This document shows, piece by piece, positions 1 to 11,191 of a DNA stretch of 64,000 nt. The notes beneath the pieces were generated by a model. The model did not search any database, was not told where the DNA came from, and saw only the letters and a list, made by a program, of their open reading frames with translations. Position numbers and translations under genes: made by a program. Position 1 is the stretch's first letter, and each line of letters starts with the position of its first letter. The DNA comes from Aplidium turbinatum (lineage: Eukaryota > Chordata > Ascidiacea > Aplousobranchia > Polyclinidae): the NCBI GenBank assembly GCA_918807975.1, contig OU964922.1, positions 17,720,329 to 17,784,328 on the forward strand, in the 5' to 3' direction.

Positions 1-657
1 GGGGCACGTGATCTGCCATTGAGGTTGTTGAGTGCACTCCATGCTGTGCGGCTGGAGTGCGTGAAGTCGATTGAGTTGATGGCTTCTGTCCAGCGCTCCC
101 TCTTTGAATCCAATCTTGCCAGCAGGGCTGTTGCTGAGTTGGAGGTGGCGGTGCCCTGGGGGGAACGGAGGAAGTCTCGGTAGAGCCTGTCGCACTCCAC
201 ATCCCAGCAAGGTATGTAGCTTTTTCGTCGACCTCGCGGGATGGAGTTTTTTGCCGCAGATATGATTGCATCACAGAAGTCCTGGTAGGCTTCGTCCACT
301 TTGATGGTGAGTGGGGATGGGAGGTACTGCGTAGCTTCGTTTGTGAGGAGAGCTGTAGTATTCCCAAACGGCCTTTCTGAAGTTCCATCGCTTGACAGGC
401 TTGCTCGGAATAGGTGTGGCGAGCAAGGGGGACGTGATAAGCGAGGGTCGATGTTGGGACCTTGGGAACTTCTCTAGCACACGTCTGTCCGGCTGGCAAT
501 CATCGGGGTCATCACTTGCGAAAGCCAGGTCTGGGTTCGTGCCAGTGTTCCAACGACCGGAAAGGAAGCTCGCTGCGCTCTTATAGGATCGTATAAGAGG
601 GCGAGGTTGTTGTTAGTTGCCCAAGCGGCCAGACTTTCTCCGTCGTTGTTGATGGAG
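1..657 (-). mobile_element. APE-type LINE fragment: endonuclease end and linker toward RT
   Basis: Read on the minus strand this encodes the end of an apurinic-type endonuclease and the linker before the reverse transcriptase. Visible pieces are LAAWATNNNLALLYDP (about 630-570), then in another frame SGRWNTGTNPDLAF (about 565-520), RWNFRKAVWE (about 395-360), and in a third frame IPRGRRKSYIPCWD and FTHSSRTAWSALNNL down to base 1. At least two frameshifts separate these, so it is a dead copy. It runs off the left edge, so any RT lies outside the window. The endonuclease continues at 1176-1250 on the far side of an inserted MITE. The family is a jockey/RTE-like non-LTR element; I cannot fix the clade. 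Confidence 0.85.
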
Positions 658-1175
658 CAGAGATGTACGTATACGCCGCAAATTCTACGTCGCATACATG
701 CGGCGCAGACTTTTTGTTTACGCTAACGGCCACATTTTTTTGGATAGTTTGCGCTTGAGGCTACGCCGTAAAGTTTTCGCGTTTTTTTAGCGCATAGTGT
801 CAACGCATACTTTTTAATGTATTTTTTTTCGTTACAACACGCCAATACCTTCCAGCACTACAGTTGAAAGAATGTTTTAAATGGGAAAATACATATTGGA
901 ACCAAAACACAGCAAAATGTCAGATAAACACTTTCAGATGCTTGTGTTTCTTTGTGAAAATTAAAAATAAAACTTGTTTGTTTCGAGTGGTTTATACCGT
1001 GTGAATGTTTGGCACCTAGCAAACAAAATTAGTTTACGCTAGTGTATGCGCTGACACTGACGCCACCAACTTTTTTTACAAGTTAGGCTACGTTGACGCA
1101 TACGGCGTATGGTTTTTCGAACGTTTGCGTTTACGCTGACGGCGTCAATATTTTTTGTATGCGCGTACATCACTG
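658..1175. mobile_element. hAT-type MITE inserted in the LINE, TSD TGATGGAG
   Basis: The ends are imperfect inverted repeats, CAGAGATGTACG on the left and the complement of CAGTGATGTACG on the right. The 8-bp sequence TGATGGAG flanks it at 650-657 and 1176-1183, as expected of hAT insertion. LINE coding resumes exactly across the join (DWGSNS, then INNDGESLAAW). There is no transposase ORF. Two half copies of the same family lie at 45065-45268 and 54676-54953. Confidence 0.93.
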
Positions 1176-1250
1176 TGATGGAGTTGGAGCCCCAGTCAGT
1201 GTGGTGGCAGTTAAAGTGGCCAGCGTAGAGGCTGGGGTGGGAGTTAATAA
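1176..1250 (-). mobile_element. APE-type LINE fragment, upstream side of the MITE
   Basis: The minus strand reads PSLYAGHFNCHHTDWGSNS, the conserved GDFNCHHTEWG-like block of the LINE endonuclease, with H where D is usual in GDFN. It is the same LINE copy as 1-657. Upstream coding fades at about 1250; 1251-1417 shows nothing I recognise. Confidence 0.8.
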
Positions 1251-1417
1251 TGAAGCAGCTACTCAAATCGCAAGCACCGAAGAAAAACGACTCCCAGGTA
1301 GCCTACTAACTTCAAACTTCATCCTTGCCAAAAATACAGACCACATTACCAACAGCATTATTTACATTGCTTGATGCATCAACAGCATGAGTTGGATGAC
1401 AAAACATAAACAACATA

Positions 1418-2578
1418 GGGGAAGGTCTAGTTAGTTGAGCCAGAAATCGATTTTTCTGCAATAAAAATTTAACGACAAACTTTACCAAAAATCCGAATCC
1501 ATCATGATAAATTTCAGTCTTATGCGGTTCTTGTGAATATGTTTGTGTTTGCGACTGACCCCGATTTATATCATTTATCGGCATTTTAAAATTGAAATTT
1601 AGCCGGCTCAAATGATACCCTAAATTTCACGGTTGAGCCACCCGTTGTTCACGGTTGATCCACCATTATTTCGCTTCCAAAAGATATCCCAAAACAGAGC
1701 TCAATCTGCATCAAACACAATAAACTCGTCTCTTGAACATCTTGCAAATAAACAATCAAAAAAAAGTTTAAACTGTGTATTGTGTCTAGTGTCTTAAAAT
1801 GAAAGAACAGTGAACACTGAACGAACAGAAATTTATATTTCTGAAAACACTGAGAATCGTTGAATAGGAAACTTTGCACGAAGGTGTTTTTACCTTTCTG
1901 AAACGATTTCGCGAGGTCTGTGAAGAAAACGAACATTAGCAACCAGTGGCGTTGCAATCGAGAAAAATATAAGGGGGGTAGTGTCAAAAAAATCTACCCT
2001 CAAACTGGCGCATTACAAAAAAAACTACTCTTATGGAAGTTTAAGGGGGGCAGTGGACCGCCCCCGGCTAGGACACCAGTTCTACGCATCAATTACAGTA
2101 CGGTACAGCAAAATTTGGGCAGTACGTAAGGACCATCGGCTCATAAACTACATTCCTTAGGATAAAGGCATGGCTCAACCGTGAACATTGCAAGTGGCTC
2201 AACTGTTAACATCGCCGCCATTTTCAAAATTCATGAAAAATTGCCAAGAACCAACTGGCTAATCAAGCAACGAGAACTACTAAAACAAAGAGTAAGTTAC
2301 CCTCACCTATCCCAGTATTTCCATTAAGACAACGATGAAGCATCGTAGGAAAAAATAACACATTTCTTATTTTTTTCAAAACTACTTTTACCTACCATTT
2401 TACATTTAACTGCTTCACAATTTTTCTGCTTGTAGAAAATCCCTAAAACTACATGTGCTGATGGACTTCAAGTTTTTCCATATTTTTGGTATGAAACGGT
2501 TGACTAATCATGCACGACGTTGCGATAAAACCGGATGGATCAACCGTTACCCGGCTCAACTAACCAAACCTTCCCTTA
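1418..2578. mobile_element. Inverted-repeat DNA element, about 1.16 kb
   Basis: The left end GGGGAAGGTCTAGTTAGTT matches the complement of the right end with a few changes, giving TIRs of about 25 bp ending in TTGAGCC. The flanks allow a TA duplication, or ACAT at 1414-1417 and 2579-2582. Near the ends the word GGTTGAGCCAC or its complement recurs (about 1630, 1650, 2170, 2200), a subterminal-repeat pattern. No transposase is visible, so this is a non-autonomous element of unknown superfamily. Confidence 0.7.
1943..2085. mobile_element. Possible small insertion inside the 1418-2578 element
   Basis: A G-rich stretch begins CCAGTGGCGTTGC and ends near GGACACCAGTTC. The left border resembles the CAGTGGCG end of the MITE at 26898. 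The ends match each other only partly and I see no target duplication, so this call is weak. Confidence 0.35.
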
Positions 2579-3444
2579 ACATGTGTTTTTATATTTGATT
2601 GTTGTTGCTCTAATACTGTGTCATAGATAGTAAATAGCTGAGCACATCAACCCCAGGACTAGCAAAGACAAACAGCAGTTTAAACAAAAAACTTCTTTAT
2701 AGAAAACAGTTAAACCGTAGCCCACAAATACATAAAACTAAGTGCTGGAAAATCTACAAATTGTTTTCATTTAATATAATTTTCACTTTGTAGGCCTACA
2801 GGCCTATGCGGTAGGCTAGTTAGTGCCGATATCAAATGCTCACAAAAGTGGTGTAGGCTATATGTCAGGAGTGCCAGAAGCGGGGGGCAGGGGGGCAATG
2901 GTGCCCTTTTAAGGTCATGTAAGCTACTGCACATTTTGCAATAGCCTAATTATAATCTTTCATTTCTGCCTCAAAATAATATTCACGACACAAAATTCTG
3001 TATCACAGTATTGCATTTTGCAGCATCTTGAGTATTCGGGCTGACATCACACCTTGCAGGTTTCAGCACTTTATCCATGACTTCAGCTTTGCCGCTATTC
3101 TTAGTTAATTAAATTGTAATACCATACATTTAGTCACACAAACAAAGTTGGTTTTAATTAACTAAGAAGTTGCATAACCTAAAACACAATAAGGTTAACT
3201 CACAAAACTCAGCAAACAACACTTCTACTAAAGGTTAAACTAAACAAAGCAACTGCAGCTCAGTAGGCTATGCAAGACAGAAATCAACTGTGGCAAACAA
3301 AAAAGTAATTAAACTAGCGTCAGCGCAAAGCGCTTCAGGAGAGAGACGTCCGAAATCGAGTAGGCTACCACATAAGTAAAAAGTGATCCTTTACTAAAGA
3401 AAACTACTGCAGAAAAAGTTCAATTTGAATGATTTAAAAGTAGT
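2579..3444. other. Unassigned AT-rich DNA with a hAT-family fragment
   Basis: About 2870-3060 resembles the 5' part of the hAT element at 11192: the word GGCAATGGTGCCCTTT is followed by a shared stretch containing CATGTAAGCTACTGCAC. The rest shows no coding or structure that I recognise. The word TAGGCTA or TAGGCCTA is unusually dense near 2790-2830. Confidence 0.5.
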
Positions 3445-5347
3445 GTCTTATAATTGTAGGGATTTATTTTCGTCCCTGCATGATGTTATGCAAAGATTAT
3501 CACAATCACATCATATTTCTACAGGAAACCTGGCTTTCGAAGCAAAATCTGATGTCTTTATCCACTATCAGTAATTTCCACAATGGCTTTGGTATTTCTA
3601 ACATTGACTATAGGTCTGGTAGGCTTTTCTAGTTGGAAGACCACATGGTGGTACTGTTATCTTGTGGGATAAATCCTTGAAGGCCTCTGTCATCAAAAAT
3701 GAAAATGCCACTAGTAGGCTATTATTGGTCTAGATGTTGATCACTTCGCTTGTAAAATTTCTTTCATTAATGCGTATTTACCTTATTGTAGTAGCCTACC
3801 TCCAATACAGATGCATATTTACAATATCTAAGCAGTCTACAATTTATGTGCGATAACCTTGCCAATTCTAGTCTCTGTATATTAGGTGATTTCAATGCTG
3901 GAGAATCAAATGCATTTGAAAATTTTTTGAAAACTTTTAGTATGAAACACAGCTATTGTAGGATAAAGAGCTGCTCCCTAGAGACTCTTTCACATAATTT
4001 TATGTAAGTGATTGCCATATGGCTCAACTTCTTGGATTGATCACTGCCTAACCTCTTTTTCTGTTCATCAATCAATTTCTAAAATGACTATATTTCATGA
4101 CTTCATCTCTTCAGATCATAGACCACTTTCTGTGTACTTTTCTTGTACAAATCTACCTATTCTTGAAGAAGTTTCAAATCTCATAATACAATCAACTGGA
4201 ACTGTGTCTCCTCTGAGCAAAAATATGTCTTTGGTCTGGAATCTGAAAATATCTATCCAAAATTTTCTTGCCAACTGAAAGTAGGCTATTGAATGCAATA
4301 GTTCTCATTGTTCAGATGCTTCTCATGTTGTCTCAATAGACTCTTTCTATAATAGTATAACTTCTACTCTCAAAGCAGCTTCTTATAAAATGTTTGTTGA
4401 CAAGAAGAAATGTAACAAATTTTCTGTCCCTGGTTGGAACAATGATGTTAAGGTACTGCCAGAGAAACTTACATCATGTGAGTGGAAAATGGGAAGCAAC
4501 GAAATGGTTACCTGTATGAGTTGATGCAGAGCAAAAGATAGAAGTTTAAAAAAGCCTTTCGCCGTTGTAAACATGCCTCTGAACAACATAGAGCAAATGC
4601 ACTTGCCTCAGTACTCAACTTGGACAGCTCACAAAAGTCCTTTTGGCAGAAAGTAAAAAAGTCTACTTGCAAAAATAGTTCTCTTCCTGTAAACGTTGTT
4701 GGAGCAAAAGGTTCTGAAGAAATTTCTGAGATGTGGAAGCATCATTACAGCTCCTTGCTATATTCCAGCAAAGTCAACACTGAAAAAGAATTAAGCTCGT
4801 GTATTTCATCTAGGGATAAATATTATAATTTTTCAATACTTCTTTGTAACATGGACACAATTGGTCCCTCGCTTGTCAAACTGCCAAGTTGAACATGAAA
4901 TTTCCTTCAATTCTAAAAAGTTATTAGGTAGACTATGTTATTTTCCCCAAAAAAACTTTATCTTTCCCGAGCTCCTCTGCTACATCTAGGTAATTCTGAA
5001 ATTGTGTTCACAGACTCTGTAAAATATCTGGGTGCATTTATTGAGAGTTCTTTCTCAGATGAAAATGATATTTCAAGACAGGTAGGCTACGCTCTCAGTA
5101 GGCTACTGCGCTGCAAACAATGCTAAATCTCATTTTTCTAAATGCTCACCCTCTGTAAAAAACTTTGTAGGCTATTTCGTTCTTATTGCATGTCGTTTTA
5201 CGCACCCCAGTTATGGAACAAGTTTAGATCTTCTAGTATAAAACGATTACGTGTTGCTTACAATGATTCTTTCAAAATATTGCATACGGTACCGTAATTT
5301 GTCTCATCATGTCAGTGACCGTGAATATCAAGTAATGAATAATAGGC
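3445..5347 (+). mobile_element. APE-type LINE, internally deleted, 5' and 3' coding parts
   Basis: The plus strand starts with the endonuclease (SYNCRDLFSSLHDVM near 3450, then LQETWLSKQN and CILGDFNAGESNAFENF near 3880-3920) and later GSTSWIDHCLTS and SDHRPLSVYF near 4020-4140. A linker follows (SFWQKVKKS near 4640). The RT core is missing. From about 4940 comes the part after the RT (TDSVKYLGAFIESSFSDEND, then APQLWNKF near 5210). Many frame breaks coincide with TAGGCTA words: taking those 5 bp out restores the frame at 3622, 3717, 3794, 4284, 5085, 5101 and 5170. The same LINE resumes after a MITE at 5968. Confidence 0.88.
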
Positions 5348-5349
5348 TA

Positions 5350-5965
5350 CAGTAGAATTCGCCTATAGTGACTGTTACCGCCGCTGCTCGCCTACTTAAT
5401 TTTAGTGGATAGTCTGGTAGATCAGTCGTCAACCTGTACCTAATTATTCCTGACTTGACACCCACACTGTCTAAAATACCACACTCAGTTAAATCACCAA
5501 AGGAGATGGGTAACACAGTATAATTGTGGCTCAAGCCTATGATGTAAACACTTAAAGGAATAACAATGACCAGTTGACCACCTTAATTCGAGTGATGAGG
5601 TTGAAGAAAGGGATTACCAAATATTTAAACGACCACTATCTAGTAATTAAGAGACAGCAAAATACGTCCTGACTCCAGCGATGTCAGTATCTAAAAGACA
5701 GTTCCAAAGCGACCGCGAGATGACGTCACGAGATTAATCGATCGACAATCGATAAAGAATTTTAACAGTAGCAAGAACGCTCAGATATGAAGGGGATCTG
5801 TAACAGTGACTTTGGCTATAGTGACACTTCGCCTATAGTGACACCTGTTGCAAAGTCCCGTTTGCATACGCAACAGTTGAGTAGAATTCGGCTATAGTGA
5901 CACTTCGGTTATGGTGACACTTTTTCCGCGGTCCCTTCAGGTGTCACTATAGGCGAATTCTACTG
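5350..5965. mobile_element. pogo-like MITE in the LINE, TSD TA
   Basis: Perfect 24-bp TIRs start CAGTAGAATTCGCCTATAGT; the first bases closely resemble the pogo/Tigger end CAGTATAATTCG. TA flanks both sides (5348-5349 and 5966-5967). Internal partial copies of the TIR word CTATAGTGACAC occur at about 5817, 5835, 5892 and 5912. It has no ORF. It interrupts the C-terminal coding part of the LINE. Confidence 0.9.
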
Positions 5966-5967
5966 TA

Positions 5968-6137
5968 TAACAATTAACAACGTTTGATGCTTTATTGAGG
6001 AAAAACATGTTTTCGTTTATTAACCGTTGCATACACTCCTCAAATCGCTTTATATCAGACTTTATGTCATCTGATTGTTTTTATCGTTCTGAATATTTTC
6101 AACTCTTCCAACGCTCATTGTATGTAAATTTGTAACA
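5968..6137 (+). mobile_element. LINE C-terminal tail after the pogo-like MITE
   Basis: The plus strand reads FDALLRKNMFSFINRC and then SDCFYRSEYFQLFQRSL before a stop near 6137. This is the usual C-terminal tail after LINE reverse transcriptases that also carry an APQLWNKF block. It belongs to the copy at 3445-5347. Confidence 0.8.
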
Positions 6138-6730
6138 GTTGGCCTAGATATTTAGTGAGCTCTTAACCAGCGTTTCTTAAACTTTCTGACTCAAGCACCT
6201 CTGTAAACAGGCCTGAACAGTCTAGAACCCCCTAACTAAGTAACTATTGTTGACATAAGACTACTACACGTAGTAAGCTACTACAGTGCCGACCAAAAGT
6301 TTAGTAGAGGCTGCAATTTTGACATGCCTTCATATTGCTGGCGATACATTTTGTAATGGAGTCTCTTGTTGTTTAACAAACTGTGTAGTTGTTTTAACGA
6401 AGTTGATTTAGAACTTGGTATTTGACTTTCACTCACCAACAGAAATTCAATTACTGTATAACCATATGTAAGCGAATCAACTCTCAACAACAGCACAGTT
6501 TGTTAGGCGACAAAAAAATACAAAATATACCGCCAGTGATCAAAAAGCATGTCAAAATTTCAGCGTCGCCATTAAACTTTGGCCTGCACTATTGAAAGGA
6601 CATAGCCTATATACAAATTGATCATTTTGTTTATTCTTCAAAACTACTGTCGTCATTGATTCATTGGTGACAAAAGAAATAGGAAAACCCGAGAATAGTG
6701 AAAGAACATGAAAAAACTTAAGCATACTTA

Positions 6731-6750
6731 AGTTACCCAGCTGGGTAACT
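6731..6750. repeat. Perfect 20-bp palindrome
   Basis: AGTTACCCAGCTGGGTAACT is its own complement. It lies in the short hAT, next to a second inverted word (ACTTAAG). No function is implied. Confidence 0.8.
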
Positions 6751-6783
6751 AGTTACACATGTATCAATGCGATTTCTGTTGTT

Positions 6784-6935
6784 GCTCCTATGTGTGACCA
6801 ATTTCTTTATTCGAGGCTTCGTGTTGGTCAAAGCCACTCTCATACAGTGGAGCAAGAGCAACCCACGTTGAAGGCGGTTCCGGCCAATTGTTTTGATTTG
6901 GAGCATGGTGGAGAACGCCTTTTCACACAGGTAGG
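6784..6935 (-). pseudogene. hAT transposase C-terminal dimerisation remnant
   Basis: The minus strand reads LCEKAFSTMLQIKTIGRNRL and, after a small disruption, MRVALTNTKPRIK. This matches the hAT C-terminal (hATC) block of ZBED5-like transposases, in which L-C-E-x-A-F-S and R-V-A-L-S-x-T-x-P-R-I are conserved. Only this block remains; the DDE core is absent, so it is a remnant inside a deletion derivative. Confidence 0.72.
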
Positions 6936-7691
6936 TGGTCGGAAATGGAACGATCAGTTATAATGCTGCTCGTGCCAATGCAGGACATGCTGTCAACTGA
7001 TCACACCAGAAATCAGCAAGCGGAAGTTGACGAAATCTTGTTCGACAACTCTGATTCATCTGCATGTCAATCAGCTCCTTCTTTAGTTTATTATCATCAC
7101 TCATGTCTGCCAAGAAGGGTTGCTGTATCCACTGTGGATATGAGTGATTTGTGGGAACGTATTTTGCCATGGTGGTTTCTGGAAGCGAGAGGTGAGCAAC
7201 AATATTACAACAAAGCACCCACCAAGTAAGTTCGCACAAACTACTCAGGATCAATTTGCATAGCCTACTTGACTGGAAGATGACTACAATATCAGCAATT
7301 CATGTAGGCTACTTCGAAACAGCAATCGTTGATATGACAACTGCTGATACTGGCAGTAAGACAAAATATGTAGAAAAGTACAATGGCATTTTTTTGATAT
7401 ACTGCATGCATTTAGCACCCCCTACAGTATTTTCCAGCACCCCCGGTTAAGAAACGCTGTGACTTAAACTGACGACATCCAAAGTAGTCTCTGTGACCTT
7501 TGCAGTTTGTGTAGGCTAAGTTATTGTTTCGTTTTGGACAGCGTTGTCTGACGCAAATAAATAATAATAACTATTTAGGTCGGTGTTTTTTTAGAATGTC
7601 CCAACATGTAAAATCTTGAATTTTACATTTTTAGACAAAATCTCTACAATTTTGGCATTTACGAGTCAAGATTTTTGAGTGTGGTGTGTTT

Positions 7692-10494
7692 TAATATCGT
7701 CAGACTAATAAAATAATGGCGTAACTCATTTTTTCTTGTTTTGTGATAATCGAAAAAAACTGTCTACACGGTTGTTTTTATCATATTTATTGTACAGTTA
7801 AACGAAAATAGCATGTCGATACAAGTCCAATGAGCATGTATACTTTGATTTGCTTCATTTTGCATCCCATAATGTGCTGGGATGACTTAGGCCATTTTCC
7901 GAATGCACTGTCATGACTTAGGCCATTTGATATTTTGAGTTTATCAACATGAATTTTTTAACGGTGACACAATAACAGTAATAATACGACTAGAATTAAC
8001 AGGAAAATCCCTAATAGCAACTCCAATCTAACGATAGGAGTTATATTTCATGCTAGACTGCATATTTCGCCCAAAAACGGTTCAGAGTTGGCAAGACAAG
8101 CTGAATAAATTATCAGTAATGAGGCAAATTATCAAAAAAGGAGTGGCACCCTGTTGGCATAACATGTTTCATAGATTGGAGATCATTGTATTTCCTCAAT
8201 TTGATTGGAAGATGGCTTGAAAAAATAGAAATCGATGTAGTGTCACCTAAGTTTGGTTGTGACCGCTGTGGCAGATCCTCCCACTGTGCAGCCTCACATA
8301 ATGGGACCTTGTACAATACCTTTCCACTGCTTTCATGATTCAGGCCTCTAAGATCATGAACCGTGGGAGCTCCACCTTTCTTTCCAGGCCTGATACTCAA
8401 CAAGCATCATCCATCGATTTTCATAAAATTACTGTGTTGCATTGCATCCTCTGTACATTGTTGGGATGCGGTCTGATCCTGGCATTCTGGATGATAATTT
8501 CGTAATCTCTCGTCGTAAAAATGTCGTTTATCAATTTTCGCTCGATAGTACTGTGCATGCTATCGCACTTCATTTGAATGTGACCAGCCACGAGGTACTT
8601 CTGAGTAATAGCGATGCCATGCTTCCATTCAAGGGCACAGTAGGCACTAGAGACATTAGAGTTTTTATTTTAATATCCACACCCATCACTCCAAATAACT
8701 ATCTCCTCCAGATCGGGGCTTCCAGAAATTACCCGTTCGAAGTGATTAAACTTCAAGAAAGCGAATACTTCACTGCGCAAATCACCTTCTGTTTCATTCC
8801 AAATAGAGCAATAAGCATCTTTCGATTCAAGATTGAATAGTGTACAATTGTGTACCTGTAGCTTGGTTTTATAGTACATACTTCTTGCCTTAGTTTTGGG
8901 ACACAGAAGTACAGCCTGTAAATCCATTGTCCATACGGATTTTACTGTGCTAGCGGATTCTTTGTCTTTCATCTTCTCATCTCTAGCTTCATTCTTCAAC
9001 TTGATCTGGTTATCGTATTGTTCCTTGGTAATATTACTGTGTTTGAATGAAACACACACGTCGCACTGATCCCTACGTGGTATGAACAGAGCACCCGGCA
9101 GCCAGTTGCAACCAGTTCCCCTGAAGCTGCACGTTTCGATCTTATTGGACCGCAGTGGACGTGGAGCTGGCCAAGAGTGTGTGCGTAGCCCTCGCGTAGT
9201 TACGACCACCTTAAACAACCATACAAGCGAATGGCCTTTGTCTCAATTTGGACTTGGATCAAACAAAGCCCAATGGCGATGATATCACGGGTAACGGGGA
9301 CAGGCTTGGTAGAGTTGGAAGCCTCCAGCCAGGTTTCACACATTGGCGGTAAATCTATGATGATCGTCTCCCAGTGCCTTTTGCCCACGTCTTTTCCATC
9401 ATAGACTGAGCCTCCAAAGCCACATACGACATCACCATCCAAAGCCAAATTCAATTTGAAGACCAACCAATACTCGGACACGAACTGGAGCCGACAATGA
9501 AGACGGAGAAGTTCTCATTATGAAATACTTCACTAAAATAGGCTGTGCTCAATGATCATATTCCTAATGATTCAGCAAGCTCTTTGTATTGTCGATGAAG
9601 TTGGATTATGGTAATTCCACGGTACAAGAATTTCTCCTTTCTGTACGTTGTGATCTTTCTGCAGTCATGGGCATGTAGGCTACAGTAATGGACACTACAT
9701 GTAGGCCTAATGGGAATCTACAGTAGGCAAGTCAATGAGAAATTTCGCCAAAAAGTGATTTTTCTCATTTCCCATTTTAACACATTTACCTACACTTAAA
9801 AGTCAATTCAAACGTATTGAAATTTATCTTTTCCTATATTCTCCTCCCATGTCAGTGAAACTCAAGAATGATGGCGATGAACCAGCAATGAGTTTATAAA
9901 GTTGCTAAGTGTGATATTAATCTGAGAATTAATTAAGTATCCAACAATGGCCTTCTCCAAAAACCTGCCATGGGTGCAAGAAGACTCCGAGAAACGGTGC
10001 ATGGAGAAGATCTGACCTGTATCACAGTGTGAGGTGATAAGTCGCACTACCAGAGTGCTAGGAAAATGAAGCTTCTCGAAGGAACAGAAAAAAAACAGAT
10101 TGATTTAAGTAGGGTAGTTACTTGAAAATGGCCAAGATTACGATACATAGAATAGAAAAAAACATAATTATTTTGTGCTAAATTAATCGTCTAAACTTGT
10201 GATGAAGTGGAAGCTCAATTTCTGTACAATTTATATCGTCGTCTTCTGACCATCTGCTCTGTTGGCGGAAAGCTTTACTTTCAGCCAACAATTAAAAAGA
10301 TTTTTAAAATGGCCTAAGTCATGCGTTTGAGTTAGGCCATTTGACATTTTTACGAAAATACCACTTTCTCGTTAACGTAGGCCTTAGAAAATTATGTGGC
10401 AGATGCGCTATATTTTAGGGACCTAAAAAACACTAATATCTCAATTTCGTCAAAAAGTGAGTTACGCCATTATTTTATTAGTCTGACGATATTA
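7692..10494 (-). mobile_element. Inverted-repeat element carrying a DUF7869-type gene
   Basis: The ends are a 37-bp inverted repeat at 7692-7728 and 10458-10494, starting TAATATCGTCAGACTAATAA with no mismatch that I see. The outer TA on each side may be the target duplication. Subterminal copies of GATGACTTAGGCCATTTT or its complement occur at about 7880, 7911, 10308 and 10331. The only coding DNA between the ends is the DUF7869-type gene at 8113-9481 on the minus strand. Family: unknown DNA transposon, with this gene as the transposase candidate. 9482-10300 has no ORF that I recognise. Confidence 0.72.
8113..9481 (-). pseudogene. Broken DUF7869-type gene, RNase H-like, transposase candidate
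   Basis: On the minus strand, segments in order are a poorly conserved start (9481-9200), then 9218-8670 with the block IPRRDQCDVCVSFKH, a charged linker, VWTMDLQAVLLCPKTKA and IVIWSDGCGY. In shifted frames about 8660-8450 follow CDSMHSTIERKL and similar text, and 8403-8113 ends with IRPGKKGGAPTVHDLRG. These are hallmarks of the DUF7869 family as I know it: an Asp in WTMDLQ, an Asp in WSDGCG and a Glu in the GHTQMECDSMHSTIE block, which fits a D, D, E RNase H-like fold. The CxxC in DQCDVC may bind metal. Several frameshifts break it here. Introns were not needed to explain the breaks but cannot be excluded. The function is inferred. Confidence 0.75.
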
Positions 10495-11183
10495 GTCCTG
10501 TAGAATTTTTGGTCAACCTAGAAAAAATTCTTATAAAGACGAATTATATAGCCTACCATTGGAAAAATAATTTTTATCAACTTTTCAATGATGGGTTTTG
10601 TCATATTTTTTACCTTGGGGAAAAAAGTTAAGACCAAAACGTGCCGGGGGGGTAAAACACTAATTTGCTCAATATTATAATTCAATTATAAGCTAAAATA
10701 CGTTACCTTCCTAACAGAATACAACACCATAAATTGGATACTACTATCAGCAAAGCAAACTAACAATCGGAAAGCAAAAATATAAAACATAACCTAATTA
10801 GGAGGTATTTATCACACGTTTAAGGGGGTAAAAGTGGACCGAGACGGAGATAACGGGAGAGATTTTACCAAAATAAAAGATTTTTCTTTTATAAGCAAGG
10901 ATATGTAAGCAACACATAAAAGCTATCTAGGACGTAGTGAAGAAGGTTTTAGTTAAATTGCTATTTCATAGGGTATTTTGTTACAAAACACTGTGTCTCC
11001 CCAGTCCTGGAGTGCCAAAAAATCCCGGTCTTGCTAGGGTTAAACCAGCTGTAAAGATGTAAAAACGACATTAACAGTTGTTCTAATAAAATGTAAACAC
11101 ATTTCAATCAAAGTGATGCAAACGCATCCATAAAATGTCTCTCTTCTCCCAATTCGTCATCAAACACGACTGTAATATTTGTG
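10495..11183. other. AT-rich DNA with no recognised feature
   Basis: Only short runs such as GGGGGGTAAAACAC near 10650 and AAGGGGGTAAAAGTGG near 10820 stand out. I see no coding, repeats or RNA structure. Confidence 0.5.
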
Positions 11184-11191
11184 CATGTCTG

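Larger units (their letters stand above)
6168..7459. mobile_element. Short hAT element with a transposase C-terminal remnant
   Basis: The ends are CAGCGTTTCTTAA and its complement TTAAGAAACGCTG, the CAGNGTTTCT type of hAT terminus. I see no convincing 8-bp duplication (CTCTTAAC against TGACTTAA). Inside is one transposase remnant on the minus strand. It sits directly after the end of the LINE. Confidence 0.72.

Noticed and set aside
1312-1987. Minus-strand ORFs of 99 and 112 residues
   Set aside because: Low-complexity, AT-driven open frames across the end of an inverted-repeat element, with no family resemblance.
6160-7467. 8-bp target duplication of the short hAT at 6168
   Set aside because: CTCTTAAC and TGACTTAA do not match well enough, so no duplication is claimed.
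8442-8840. 132-residue plus-strand ORF
   Set aside because: It is the shadow of the DUF7869-type gene, whose conserved text reads on the minus strand.
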